Shown here piece by piece: positions 1 through 5,010 of a DNA stretch of 5,735 nt. This DNA is from an uncultured bacterium (GTDB lineage: Bacteria; Verrucomicrobiota; Kiritimatiellia; CAIKKV01; CAITUY01), in contig CAIZMS010000004.1 in assembly GCA_903934155.1 (NCBI GenBank), forward strand, positions 1-5,735, read 5' to 3'. The notes beneath the pieces were generated by a model. It did no database searches. It worked only from the letters and a program-made list of their open reading frames with translations, and was not told where the DNA came from. Position numbers and translations under genes: made by a program. The first letter of the stretch is position 1; each line of letters starts with the position of its first letter.

Positions 1-11
1 ACCTCCATGAT

Positions 12-44
12 GCCTTCGGCATGATGGCACGGCGAGGCCTTTTT
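12..44 (+). terminator. possible rho-independent terminator
   Basis: The arm at 12-18 (GCCTTCG) can pair with 33-38 (CGAGGC), with one bulged T, around a 14-nt loop, and is followed by five T at 40-44. A competing small hairpin, ATGCC-TTC-GGCAT, lies at 10-22. If real, it would end a plus-strand gene lying left of the window. The stem is short and bulged, so this is weak. Confidence 0.3.
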
Positions 45-93
45 CACTTGTTCACGGCCAAGTATCGTTCATTTTCAAAGACTTATGAAAATC

Positions 94-111
94 CCCCGTT
101 AAAAACCGGGG
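94..111 (-). terminator. hairpin downstream of the GIY-YIG gene, possible terminator
   Basis: CCCCG (94-98) and CGGGG (107-111) form a 5-bp GC stem around an 8-nt loop. Read on the minus strand it is followed by GATTTTC, a weak T-rich tail. It lies about 55 bp past the stop of the minus-strand GIY-YIG gene and could end that transcript. If the repeat patch is an insertion, it could originally have ended the tRNA-Ser transcript. The T tract is short, so the call is tentative. Confidence 0.3.
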
Positions 112-122
112 AATGTCCTGCC

Positions 123-139
123 AATGGAGAGGAAGGGAT
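123..139 (-). repeat. degenerate copy of the tRNA-Ser 3' end (att-like)
   Basis: GGAGAGGAAGGGAT at 126-139 matches GGAGAGGGAGGGAT at 758-771, the acceptor and T-arm 3' strand of tRNA-Ser, at 13 of 14 positions and in the same orientation. The preceding AATGG (123-127) also recurs at 752-756, just before it, if a 3-nt gap is allowed. Together the two copies bracket the GIY-YIG gene and the repeat patch. A duplicated tRNA 3' end is the usual footprint of integration at a tRNA gene. The match is short and purine-rich, so chance is not excluded. Confidence 0.35.
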
Positions 140-165
140 CACAGCACAGTAGCGCGAGACATAAT

Positions 166-447
166 TCAATCGTGACTTCGGCTTAGCGAACGCAATTCTG
201 AAGTATTCCCGGCAATCAGTGCTTCTTTTTTGGCATGGCTCCATCGTTTGAGCTGGCACTCACGCCGGATAGCCTCAGCTTCGGAATCGAATTGTTCCTG
301 ATGAAGAAGGCTCTCTGGTGGGTAGGTGGCGGTGTGCTGAGCACCTTCCTTATTTCGATGTCTCAGAAATCGGGCTACGAGATCAGAGGTGTGACCGACA
401 TAGTAGGATTGGTTGGCGCAGCGGAGTATGTAGACAAACCAATGCAT
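166..447 (-). CDS. small GIY-YIG domain protein
   Basis: This 93-residue protein is a stand-alone GIY-YIG nuclease domain of the small bacterial type (COG2827/YhbQ-like), close to the usual length of that group. Visible motifs are VYI at 5-7 (the GIY strand), YVG at 16-18 (the YIG strand), Arg26 and His30 on the following helix, and Glu63 within RRECQLKRW, which matches the family's metal-binding Glu. All expected active-site positions are present, so nuclease activity is plausible, although the role of these small proteins is mostly unknown. The start is the ATG that gives the typical N-terminus (MHWFVYILRC). No Shine-Dalgarno sequence is visible; a promoter-like sequence sits directly upstream. 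The gene lies beside a repeat cluster and the tRNA-Ser 3' end, which suggests a link with repeat spread or upkeep. That link is inference. Confidence 0.9.
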   Translation of the reverse strand: MHWFVYILRCANQSYYVGHTSDLVARFLRHRNKEGAQHTATYPPESLLHQEQFDSEAEAIRRECQLKRWSHAKKEALIAGNTSELRSLSRSHD

Positions 448-453
448 GGGCTC

Positions 454-482
454 ACTATGACAATTTCATTTTCTCTATTCAA
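454..482 (-). promoter_or_regulatory. candidate promoter of the GIY-YIG gene (leaderless)
   Basis: On the minus strand TTGAAT (482-477) is followed after exactly 17 nt by CATAGT (459-454), then six bases, then the ATG. Normal spacing puts the transcription start on the A of the ATG. The gene has no clear Shine-Dalgarno sequence, which fits a leaderless message. Each hexamer matches the sigma-70 consensus at four positions. Confidence 0.4.
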
Positions 483-525
483 ACTTGAAGATGCCCTTCG
501 ACGCAGTCGCTTTGCTCCTTTGCTC

Positions 526-548
526 CCCTCGACAGGCTCGGGACAGGC
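526..548 (-). repeat. 23-nt insert 1, family CCTGT...GAGCnTGTCGA
   Basis: Present in copy A and cleanly absent from copy B. On the minus strand it contains CCTGTCCCGAGCCTGTCGA. It matches insert 2 at CCTGT, GAGC and TGTCGA in the same order, spacing and orientation. I recognise this sequence type as a dispersed intergenic repeat in many environmental bacterial genomes; that is recall, not a search. Confidence 0.7.
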
Positions 549-594
549 AGGGCATTCGCTGCGTTCGCTAATAACCCTATCGTGGCCTGCCATG

Positions 595-617
595 GTTCGA
601 CAAGCTCATCACAGGTG
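595..617 (-). repeat. 23-nt insert 2, family CCTGT...GAGCnTGTCGA
   Basis: This is the second segment of copy A missing from copy B. On the minus strand it contains CCTGTGATGAGCTTGTCGA. It is a diverged direct repeat of insert 1. Boundaries may shift by one or two bases because flanking bases are shared. Confidence 0.7.
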
Positions 618-683
618 AGCAAGTGAGCTACTGCTTTTTTGAAGATGCCCTTCGACGCAGTCGCTTTGCTCCTTTGCTCAGGG

Positions 684-841
<158 letters not shown>

Positions 842-847
842 CGTGTG

Positions 848-863
848 CTGCAATGGGTTGCAG
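848..863 (-). other. small hairpin just upstream of tRNA-Ser
   Basis: CTGCAA (848-853) and TTGCAG (858-863) form a perfect 6-bp stem with a 4-nt loop, six bases before the mature tRNA 5' end. It could be a leader-processing structure or the end of the kinase transcript, although no T tract follows. A poor tRNA promoter candidate overlaps the region: TTGATA (900-895), 18 nt, then AATTAT (876-871). It is not strong enough to list separately. Confidence 0.3.
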
Positions 864-896
864 GCGGGGTATAATTGGACAACGGGGCGCTTTTTA

Positions 897-2054
897 TCAA
901 GCGGATTCGCCGGTTGGAGGAACGGGTGAAAAGTCTGCCGGCAGGTCGAACCAGAAGAGGCTCCCCTTTTTTTCCTCGCTTTGAACACCGATTTTGCCGC
1001 CATGGGCCTCCACGGCCAGTTTGCAAAACGTGAGGCCGAGGCCTGTGGAATGGCGTTCCCCGCTCAGTGCGCTATGCATCTGGTAGAATTTCTCAAAGAT
1101 CTTCTCGTGATACTCGGCAGGAATTCCCTGTCCGTTATCCTGGATCGTGACACGGACCAATCCGGCGTGACGGCTGATTCCAAAGTGGATTTCACCCCCG
1201 GTTTCCGGAGTGAAGCTGATGGCGTTGCTCAGCAGGTTGTAGATAACCCGCCCGATCAGGGGGCCGTCCATGTTTACCATAACCGTTTCAGCGTCGCTTT
1301 CGATGGCGAGGTGTCTCGACTTGATCAGGGGGGCGGCGATTTGAAGGGTGTCCTGGATCAACCGGACCAGGTCGGAGGGTTCGGGCTTCAAGGGGATGAG
1401 GCCGGCTTCCATGCGGTTCACATCCAGGATGGAGTTGATCATCTCCATCAGGGTATGGGTGGCGGTGAGGGCTTCATGGACATGGTCGCGGATGCGCGGA
1501 TGAAGGGTGGCGTCGGCCAATCCCTGAATCTGTTCCAGGTGAATGTTGGCGCTCCACAGGGGGTTTCGCAAATCATGGACGATCATGTGGACAAGATTGT
1601 CCCGCATCTCTTCCAGACTTCTGAGTTCGGCGTAACTTTTCTGGAGGGCCCGCTGCTGTCGGCGCAACTCGAGATGGGTTTTTACGCGGGCTACAGCCTC
1701 TGTGATCTCAAATGGCTTGGCCACAAAGTCCACCCCTCCGACGGAAAAGCCCTTGACCACATCAATGTTCTGGCTGTGACCGCTGATAAAAATCACAGGG
1801 ACGTCCTTCAGGGATTCATCGGCTTTCATCGCCTTGCAGATGTCATACCCGCTGATATCCGGCATGGTGATGTCGAGAAGGACCAGATCGGGAGTCGTGG
1901 TGCGGAGGGATTGAAGCGCCAGCCGCCCGCTGAGTGCGGCCCGTGTCGAGTATCCTTCCTTCTTGAAAATCTCGGACAATAATTGAAGTGTGGACGGGGA
2001 GTCATCCACGATCAGGATGTCAGGAGGCGGAGCCGGATTCAGTGTCGCTTGCAT
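897..2054 (-). CDS. response regulator/histidine kinase hybrid (REC-HisKA-HATPase)
   Basis: This 385-residue cytoplasmic two-component protein has no membrane segment and no PAS or GAF sensor. A receiver domain fills about residues 12-130, with acidic pair Asp17/Asp18, phospho-acceptor Asp61 (LLDITMPD), Ser91 and Lys113-Pro114. A short coiled linker leads to HisKA with the H box HMIVHDLRNPL (His160). The ATPase domain has the N box (NLLSN, 273-277), G1 (DNGQGIP, 306-312), F box (EKFYQ, 321-325) and G2 (STGLGL, 336-341). All catalytic residues are present. With the receiver at the N-terminus, it probably takes a phosphoryl signal from another kinase, or is gated by it, and passes it to an unlinked regulator. 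No output partner is in the window. The only start that keeps the whole receiver is the ATG at 2054, which has no Shine-Dalgarno sequence. The gene is divergent from the NUDIX-like gene. Confidence 0.93.
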   Translation of the reverse strand: MQATLNPAPPPDILIVDDSPSTLQLLSEIFKKEGYSTRAALSGRLALQSLRTTTPDLVLLDITMPDISGYDICKAMKADESLKDVPVIFISGHSQNIDVVKGFSVGGVDFVAKPFEITEAVARVKTHLELRRQQRALQKSYAELRSLEEMRDNLVHMIVHDLRNPLWSANIHLEQIQGLADATLHPRIRDHVHEALTATHTLMEMINSILDVNRMEAGLIPLKPEPSDLVRLIQDTLQIAAPLIKSRHLAIESDAETVMVNMDGPLIGRVIYNLLSNAISFTPETGGEIHFGISRHAGLVRVTIQDNGQGIPAEYHEKIFEKFYQMHSALSGERHSTGLGLTFCKLAVEAHGGKIGVQSEEKKGSLFWFDLPADFSPVPPTGESA

Positions 2055-2062
2055 GGGGGGAT

Positions 2063-2090
2063 ACTATAAGGAATTTAGATTGTTTGGCCA
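2063..2090 (-). promoter_or_regulatory. candidate promoter of the kinase gene (near-leaderless)
   Basis: On the minus strand TATAGT (2068-2063) matches the -10 consensus at five of six positions, and TGGCCA lies 16 nt upstream (2090-2085), a four-of-six -35. The -10 is only 8 bases from the ATG, so the transcript would begin about two bases before it. The bases before the ATG are a C run with no ribosome binding site. Confidence 0.4.
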
Positions 2091-2105
2091 GTTTGTTTCA
2101 GGGGC

Positions 2106-2127
2106 CTTCCGGGTTGTGACCCGGAAG
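2106..2127. promoter_or_regulatory. perfect 9-bp palindrome in the divergent promoter region, possible operator
   Basis: CTTCCGGGT (2106-2114) and ACCCGGAAG (2119-2127) are exact reverse complements around TGTG. The palindrome lies between the kinase and NUDIX-like genes and covers the proposed -35 of the latter (2114-2119). No T tract follows on either strand, which argues against a terminator. A dimeric regulator site is possible; no known box is recognised. Confidence 0.45.
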
Positions 2128-2142
2128 AGACTGTGCTAGCAT
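2114..2142 (+). promoter_or_regulatory. candidate promoter of the NUDIX-like gene (near-leaderless)
   Basis: TTGTGA (2114-2119), exactly 17 nt, then TAGCAT (2137-2142). The -10 ends 8 bases before the ATG at 2151, which puts the transcription start near 2149. There is no Shine-Dalgarno sequence at normal distance from that ATG. The -35 sits in the 9-bp palindrome, so a factor bound there would block the polymerase. Confidence 0.4.
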
Positions 2143-2150
2143 CCCCGATC

Positions 2151-2765
2151 ATGAATAAAGACCTTGAGGAAGTGTTGGTGGTTGACCGGAGCCTTGTCGA
2201 GCGCATCGGGATGTTTCAGGGGCTGACGCTGGATACGGACAAGTACCTTCCGGAATTGCTGAATCCCCGGAATTACCGGTTTGTCCCGCGTCACAAGGCT
2301 GAGCAGGATGAGTCCTTGAAGCAACTGATTCCTTATTTTCTGATCTGTCACCAGGACAAAATCTGGTGTTATGTGCGGGGTAAGAAGTCGGGCGAGGAAC
2401 GGTTGGTGGCTAAAGCCTCGATGGGGATCGGCGGGCACATCAATCACGAGGATCTCGACTTGTTGGAGACGGATATCTACGGGCGTGCCGCCATCCGGGA
2501 GCTGGAGGAGGAAGTCTCCGTTCCCCGGGGATACACGCACAAGGTTGTCGCCTTGCTGAATGACGATTTAACCCCTGTGGGAAGGGTTCATCTCGGGGTG
2601 ATTCACATCCTGAGGGCACCCTCCGCAGAGGTCAGCAAGCGGGAAGGCGTGATCACGGAATCCGGATTCAAGACCCTGCCCGAGCTCAAGGGGATGTTCG
2701 ACCGGATGGAGACCTGGTCCCAGATCTGCCTCGACCAGATCGACGCCCTGCTTGCGCGCGGTTAG
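2151..2765 (+). CDS. NUDIX-like predicted phosphoesterase (COG4112 type)
   Basis: This 204-residue soluble protein resembles the COG4112 group of predicted NUDIX-family phosphoesterases, recognised from VLVV near the start, GMFQGL (20-25), FVPR (44-47), QLIPY (58-62) and MGIGGHI (91-97). The NUDIX helix appears as RELEEE (116-121), with Glu120/Glu121 in the metal-binding positions. The box departs from the textbook pattern: the spacing from the GG pair is longer than normal, the upstream Glu position is Asp108, and the Gly after EE is Ser123. The substrate is unknown. I chose the ATG at 2151. An in-frame GTG at 2133 has GGAAG close upstream, but would add six residues over the proposed -10 element. 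The gene is divergent from the kinase and convergent with purC. Confidence 0.8.
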   Translation: MNKDLEEVLVVDRSLVERIGMFQGLTLDTDKYLPELLNPRNYRFVPRHKAEQDESLKQLIPYFLICHQDKIWCYVRGKKSGEERLVAKASMGIGGHINHEDLDLLETDIYGRAAIRELEEEVSVPRGYTHKVVALLNDDLTPVGRVHLGVIHILRAPSAEVSKREGVITESGFKTLPELKGMFDRMETWSQICLDQIDALLARG

Positions 2766-2766
2766 A

Positions 2767-2794
2767 GGGTTCAGGCCCAAAAATCCTGAATCCC
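2767..2794. terminator. possible bidirectional terminator between convergent genes
   Basis: GGGTTCAGG (2767-2775) pairs with CCTGAA-T-CCC (2785-2794) with one bulged T, around a loop containing AAAAA. GGGTTC can alternatively pair with GAACCC (2795-2800). It fills most of the 46-bp gap between the convergent NUDIX-like and purC genes. Neither side has a strong T run. Confidence 0.35.
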
Positions 2795-2811
2795 GAACCC
2801 TGGCCCCTCTC

Positions 2812-3777
2812 TTATTTCAAGCAGCCGGCTTTCCTCAGGTTTTCGGTGATCCGGATGGCGACGGGTTCATCGATAATCTTGAATTCCAGGCCGGTGACCT
2901 GCTCGTACGCCTGGATATAGCGCCGGGCGGCCTCCAAGCGCACTTCCTCGGTCAGGGCAGGCGGAACGCCATCGCCCCGGAATCCCTGTGAAACCAGCCA
3001 TTCGCGGACATATTCCTTGTCGATCTTGCGCTGTTCCTGGCCCGCCTTGAAAAGCTCCCCATAGGTGTCGGCGAACCAGTAACGGGAGGAGTCCGGGGTG
3101 TGGATTTCGTCGGACACCACCAGTTTGCCGTTGAGCCGCCCGATCTCATACTTCGTATCCACCAGAATGAGTCCCTGTGCGGCGGCATGCTTGACGCCGG
3201 CGTCAAAGAGCTTGAAGCAGATCTCCGCTGCCGCATCGAAAGTGGCCGCATCGATCAGCCCTTCCTGGATGGCCTCCTCGCGGGAGATGGGGCGGTCGTG
3301 TTTCTCGTGCTTGGTGGTGGGGGTCAGGATGGGGCGCGCGAGTTTCTGGTCCTTCTTCATCCCCTCAGGAAGGGTGTTTCCGCAGAAATAACGGACGCCC
3401 CGCTCGTAGTTGTACCAGGCCGACGTTTTGGTCACGCCCGTGATGTAACCCCGTACGATAAACTCCAGGGGAAGTTGCTCACACTCGTGAACCACCATCA
3501 CATTCGGATCCGGGACGGAAATGACATGGTTGGGAACCAGATCCTTGGTGATGTCGAACCAGAACGCCGCCAGTTGGTTCAGTACCTGCCCCTTGAAAGG
3601 GATAGTCCCGATAATGCAGTCGAACGCCGATACGCGGTCGGTGGTGATGATGACCCGGCGATCCTTCTGGAGGTAGCTTTCGCGAACCTTTCCCTGGTGG
3701 CGTTCACCCAGGCCGGGAAAGTTGGTTTCATTCAGGGTGTTTTTCAGTTCGGCCTGGATGCGGTCTTGTGGAATCAT
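2812..3777 (-). CDS. purC: phosphoribosylaminoimidazole-succinocarboxamide synthase (SAICAR synthetase)
   Basis: PurC joins aspartate to CAIR using ATP to give SAICAR in de novo purine synthesis, in the cytosol. At 321 residues it is the long form, like yeast Ade1, rather than the roughly 240-residue E. coli form. Visible motifs are GKVRESY (29-35, ATP site), TDRVSAFD (46-53), the first family signature LPLEFIVRGYITG (102-114), TPTTKHEKHD (152-161) and the second signature LVDTKYEIG (205-213), whose Asp207 and Glu211 are expected to serve metal/substrate binding. All look intact. The ATG start has a strong AAGGAG (3791-3786) eight bases upstream. It is the last gene of the nrdR operon, 20 bp after the preceding gene, and no separate promoter is obvious in that gap. 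Confidence 0.97.
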   Translation of the reverse strand: MIPQDRIQAELKNTLNETNFPGLGERHQGKVRESYLQKDRRVIITTDRVSAFDCIIGTIPFKGQVLNQLAAFWFDITKDLVPNHVISVPDPNVMVVHECEQLPLEFIVRGYITGVTKTSAWYNYERGVRYFCGNTLPEGMKKDQKLARPILTPTTKHEKHDRPISREEAIQEGLIDAATFDAAAEICFKLFDAGVKHAAAQGLILVDTKYEIGRLNGKLVVSDEIHTPDSSRYWFADTYGELFKAGQEQRKIDKEYVREWLVSQGFRGDGVPPALTEEVRLEAARRYIQAYEQVTGLEFKIIDEPVAIRITENLRKAGCLK

Positions 3778-3785
3778 GGTCGTTT

Positions 3786-3791
3786 CTCCTT
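3786..3791 (-). promoter_or_regulatory. ribosome binding site of purC
   Basis: AAGGAG on the minus strand, eight bases before the ATG of purC. It is the best Shine-Dalgarno sequence in the window and shows that this organism uses canonical initiation for some genes. Confidence 0.85.
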
Positions 3792-3797
3792 ATGTCG

Positions 3798-4421
3798 TTA
3801 TGCCAGTAAAGTCAGAATTGCCGGCGTGGCCTGCCAGGCCCGCTGTTTCTGGAAATGGTCGAGTTGGCGGGCGCACAAGCCCCGGATTTCGTGGGTGAGG
3901 TTGCGGGTGGTGCGGCCGGCGGCCGCCTGGCCCAGCAGGAGAGCCGCGGTGGTTTCCAGCCCCTTGAGGCCGAGGAAGCCCTGTCCTGAGGTTACATCCC
4001 ATACATCGGAGAAGGTCGCCAGAACGATACGAATGCGCTCGAAGAGAATCAGTTCCATGCCGAAATCCATGGGATCCATTAATTGCCGGGTGTCGAGCAC
4101 CCAGACAGTTTCCCGGCCGCAGGCAATCCAGGTGGCAGGGTAGATGATCCGGTTTCCGAAGAGCCGGATACGTCGGGCCAGAGCGGTCTCTCCCGACGCG
4201 GCCAGTGCCTGGGCCAGCAGGTCCCGGGACTGGCGCAGATCCAGTTCCTCCGGGATGACTTCGATCTGGTCCAAATACAGGGCGACTCCCTGGGCGGCCT
4301 CTGCCAGCGGGCCGTGGGAGGCCAGCGCGGAATTACCGCACAAGGAAGGGACATCCGCCATCAAATGCCCGGCGATGCGGGCGCGCGCGGTTCCGAGGGT
4401 GGTGTCGTCCTGCCAGATCAT
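3798..4421 (-). CDS. protein of unknown function between nrdR and purC
   Basis: I do not recognise this 207-residue protein. It looks soluble and mostly helical. There is no signal peptide, no convincing membrane segment and no cysteine cluster (four scattered Cys). The middle (about 88-135) is the most structured-looking part, with RIRLFGNRIIYPATW, WVLDTRQLMDPMDFGMELI and FSDVWDVTSGQGFLGLKGLE. The C-terminal third is Ala/Leu/Arg-rich helix (LLLGQAAAGRTTRNL). It is probably a real gene: its ATG overlaps the nrdR stop as TGATG, which implies translational coupling; there is no Shine-Dalgarno sequence of its own at normal distance; and purC follows 20 bp later. A later Met at residue 22 is possible but would lose the overlap. 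Context suggests a role in nucleotide metabolism or its control, by position only. Confidence 0.75.
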   Translation of the reverse strand: MIWQDDTTLGTARARIAGHLMADVPSLCGNSALASHGPLAEAAQGVALYLDQIEVIPEELDLRQSRDLLAQALAASGETALARRIRLFGNRIIYPATWIACGRETVWVLDTRQLMDPMDFGMELILFERIRIVLATFSDVWDVTSGQGFLGLKGLETTAALLLGQAAAGRTTRNLTHEIRGLCARQLDHFQKQRAWQATPAILTLLA

Positions 4422-4873
4422 CAGCGGGTCACCATCCCCTGAATCGCATTGATGAATTGGTTCACATCCTTGAACCGGCGGTAGACCGAGGCGAAGCGGA
4501 CATAGGCGACCTCATCAATCTTCTCGAGCCGTTCCATCACTTTTTCGCCGATGACTTCACTGGGGACTTCCCGTTCGTAATCATTTTCAAGCTCGGCGAT
4601 GATGCTGTCCACAAGCGCCTCGATCTGATCGATGCTGATGGGACGCTTTTCGCAGGCGCGGGTGACGCCGTTAATGAGTTTTTCGCGGGAGAGTTCCTCG
4701 TGGCGCTGGTCACGCTTGATGATGTGCAGGGCCACCTTGACCACTTCCTCGCGGGTGGTGTAACGATGGCCGCAACTGTCGCAGACCCTGCGGCGGCGGA
4801 TGACCTCACCGCCGCGTGACGCCCGGCTGTCAATGACCTTGTCTTCATCATGGCCGCATCGCGGACAACGCAT
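4421..4873 (-). CDS. nrdR: transcriptional repressor NrdR
   Basis: NrdR represses ribonucleotide reductase genes by binding NrdR boxes when its ATP-cone carries dATP/ATP. At 150 residues it is the standard length. The N-terminal zinc ribbon has Cys3, Cys6, Cys31 and Cys34 (CPRC...CDSC) with the Arg-rich RRRRVC and RYTTRE. The ATP-cone follows at about 46-134 (VALHIIKRDQRHEELSREKL, CEKRPIS, EREVPSEVIGEKVMERL, VAYVRFASVYRRFKD). No ribonucleotide reductase gene and no obvious NrdR box are in the window, so its targets lie elsewhere. AAGGGG (4883-4878) sits four bases before the ATG, and a good promoter lies upstream. It is the first gene of the operon with the unknown gene and purC, and divergent from serC. 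Confidence 0.97.
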   Translation of the reverse strand: MRCPRCGHDEDKVIDSRASRGGEVIRRRRVCDSCGHRYTTREEVVKVALHIIKRDQRHEELSREKLINGVTRACEKRPISIDQIEALVDSIIAELENDYEREVPSEVIGEKVMERLEKIDEVAYVRFASVYRRFKDVNQFINAIQGMVTR

Positions 4874-4902
4874 AGTTCCCCTTGGGTAGTAGTTAGGGGC
4901 CG

Positions 4903-4931
4903 ATGTTACGGAAAAAAAACAGGGCGGTCAA
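4903..4931 (-). promoter_or_regulatory. promoter of the nrdR operon
   Basis: On the minus strand TTGACC (4931-4926) is separated by exactly 17 nt from TAACAT (4908-4903). The -35 matches the sigma-70 consensus at five of six positions and the -10 at four. The transcription start should be near 4896, giving a leader of about 23 nt that includes the AAGGGG ribosome binding site. It probably drives nrdR, the unknown gene and purC together. Confidence 0.55.
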
Positions 4932-4948
4932 TCCTGCGAGATTTCGGA

Positions 4949-4976
4949 TTGAAGATTTGAACTCAATGAGTACACT
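4949..4976 (+). promoter_or_regulatory. weak candidate promoter of serC
   Basis: TTGAAG (4949-4954), 16 nt, then TACACT (4971-4976), four of six matches each. This would start transcription near 4983, about 28 nt before the serC ATG and upstream of its ribosome binding site GAAGG (4999-5003). The region is AT-rich, so other placements are possible. Confidence 0.3.
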
Positions 4977-5010
4977 GTCGGCAACTTTTATAAAGAAAGA
5001 AGGTTATCCC

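Larger units (their letters stand above)
485..634. repeat. repeat unit copy A (150 bp, with two 23-nt inserts)
   Basis: Copy A shares with copy B (639-741), in order: a perfect 41-bp block (485-525 = 639-679); a diverged block of about 45 bp (549-594 vs 680-724) containing GGGCATTCG and ATAACCCTAT; and a 19-bp perfect block (616-634 = 723-741). Copy A is longer mainly because of two 23-nt inserts, at 526-548 and 595-617. GCAGT...TTGCTC in the first block is partly complementary to GAGCAAGTGAGCTACTGC at 617-634, so the unit can fold back on itself. Six T (635-640) follow. No credible gene lies in 448-753; reading frames across it come from the repeats. Confidence 0.85.

Noticed and set aside
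184..194. TAGCGAACGCA, reverse complement of 560-570 in repeat copy A
   Set aside because: It lies inside the conserved C-terminal coding part of the GIY-YIG gene and is only 11 bp, so coincidence is the simpler reading.
235..618. 127-codon plus-strand open frame over the GIY-YIG gene and repeat copy A
   Set aside because: It overlaps the GIY-YIG gene on the other strand and ends with peptides (STGSGQAG, VRQAHH) that are translated repeat sequence.
870..875. Perfect TATAAT on the plus strand
   Set aside because: No -35 lies at 16-18 nt, and the only thing downstream on that strand is the antisense of the kinase. It is probably chance or part of an AT-rich tRNA promoter on the other strand.
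981..1982. 333-codon plus-strand open frame
   Set aside because: It lies wholly antisense to the kinase, which has all expected catalytic motifs. The translated product is low in recognisable motifs and is a codon-bias shadow.
2133..2150. GTG start for the NUDIX-like protein
   Set aside because: It has GGAAG nearby, but that GGAAG is one arm of the palindrome, the GTG overlaps the proposed -10, and the extra residues (MLASPI) add nothing family-like. The ATG at 2151 is preferred but not proven.
3100..4143. 347-codon plus-strand open frame
   Set aside because: It runs antisense to purC and the next gene and crosses their junction. purC is unmistakable on the other strand.
4966..5010. Earlier in-frame ATG for SerC
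   Set aside because: It would add 15 residues before the standard SerC N-terminus and has no ribosome binding site, whereas the ATG at 5011 has GAAGG seven bases upstream.
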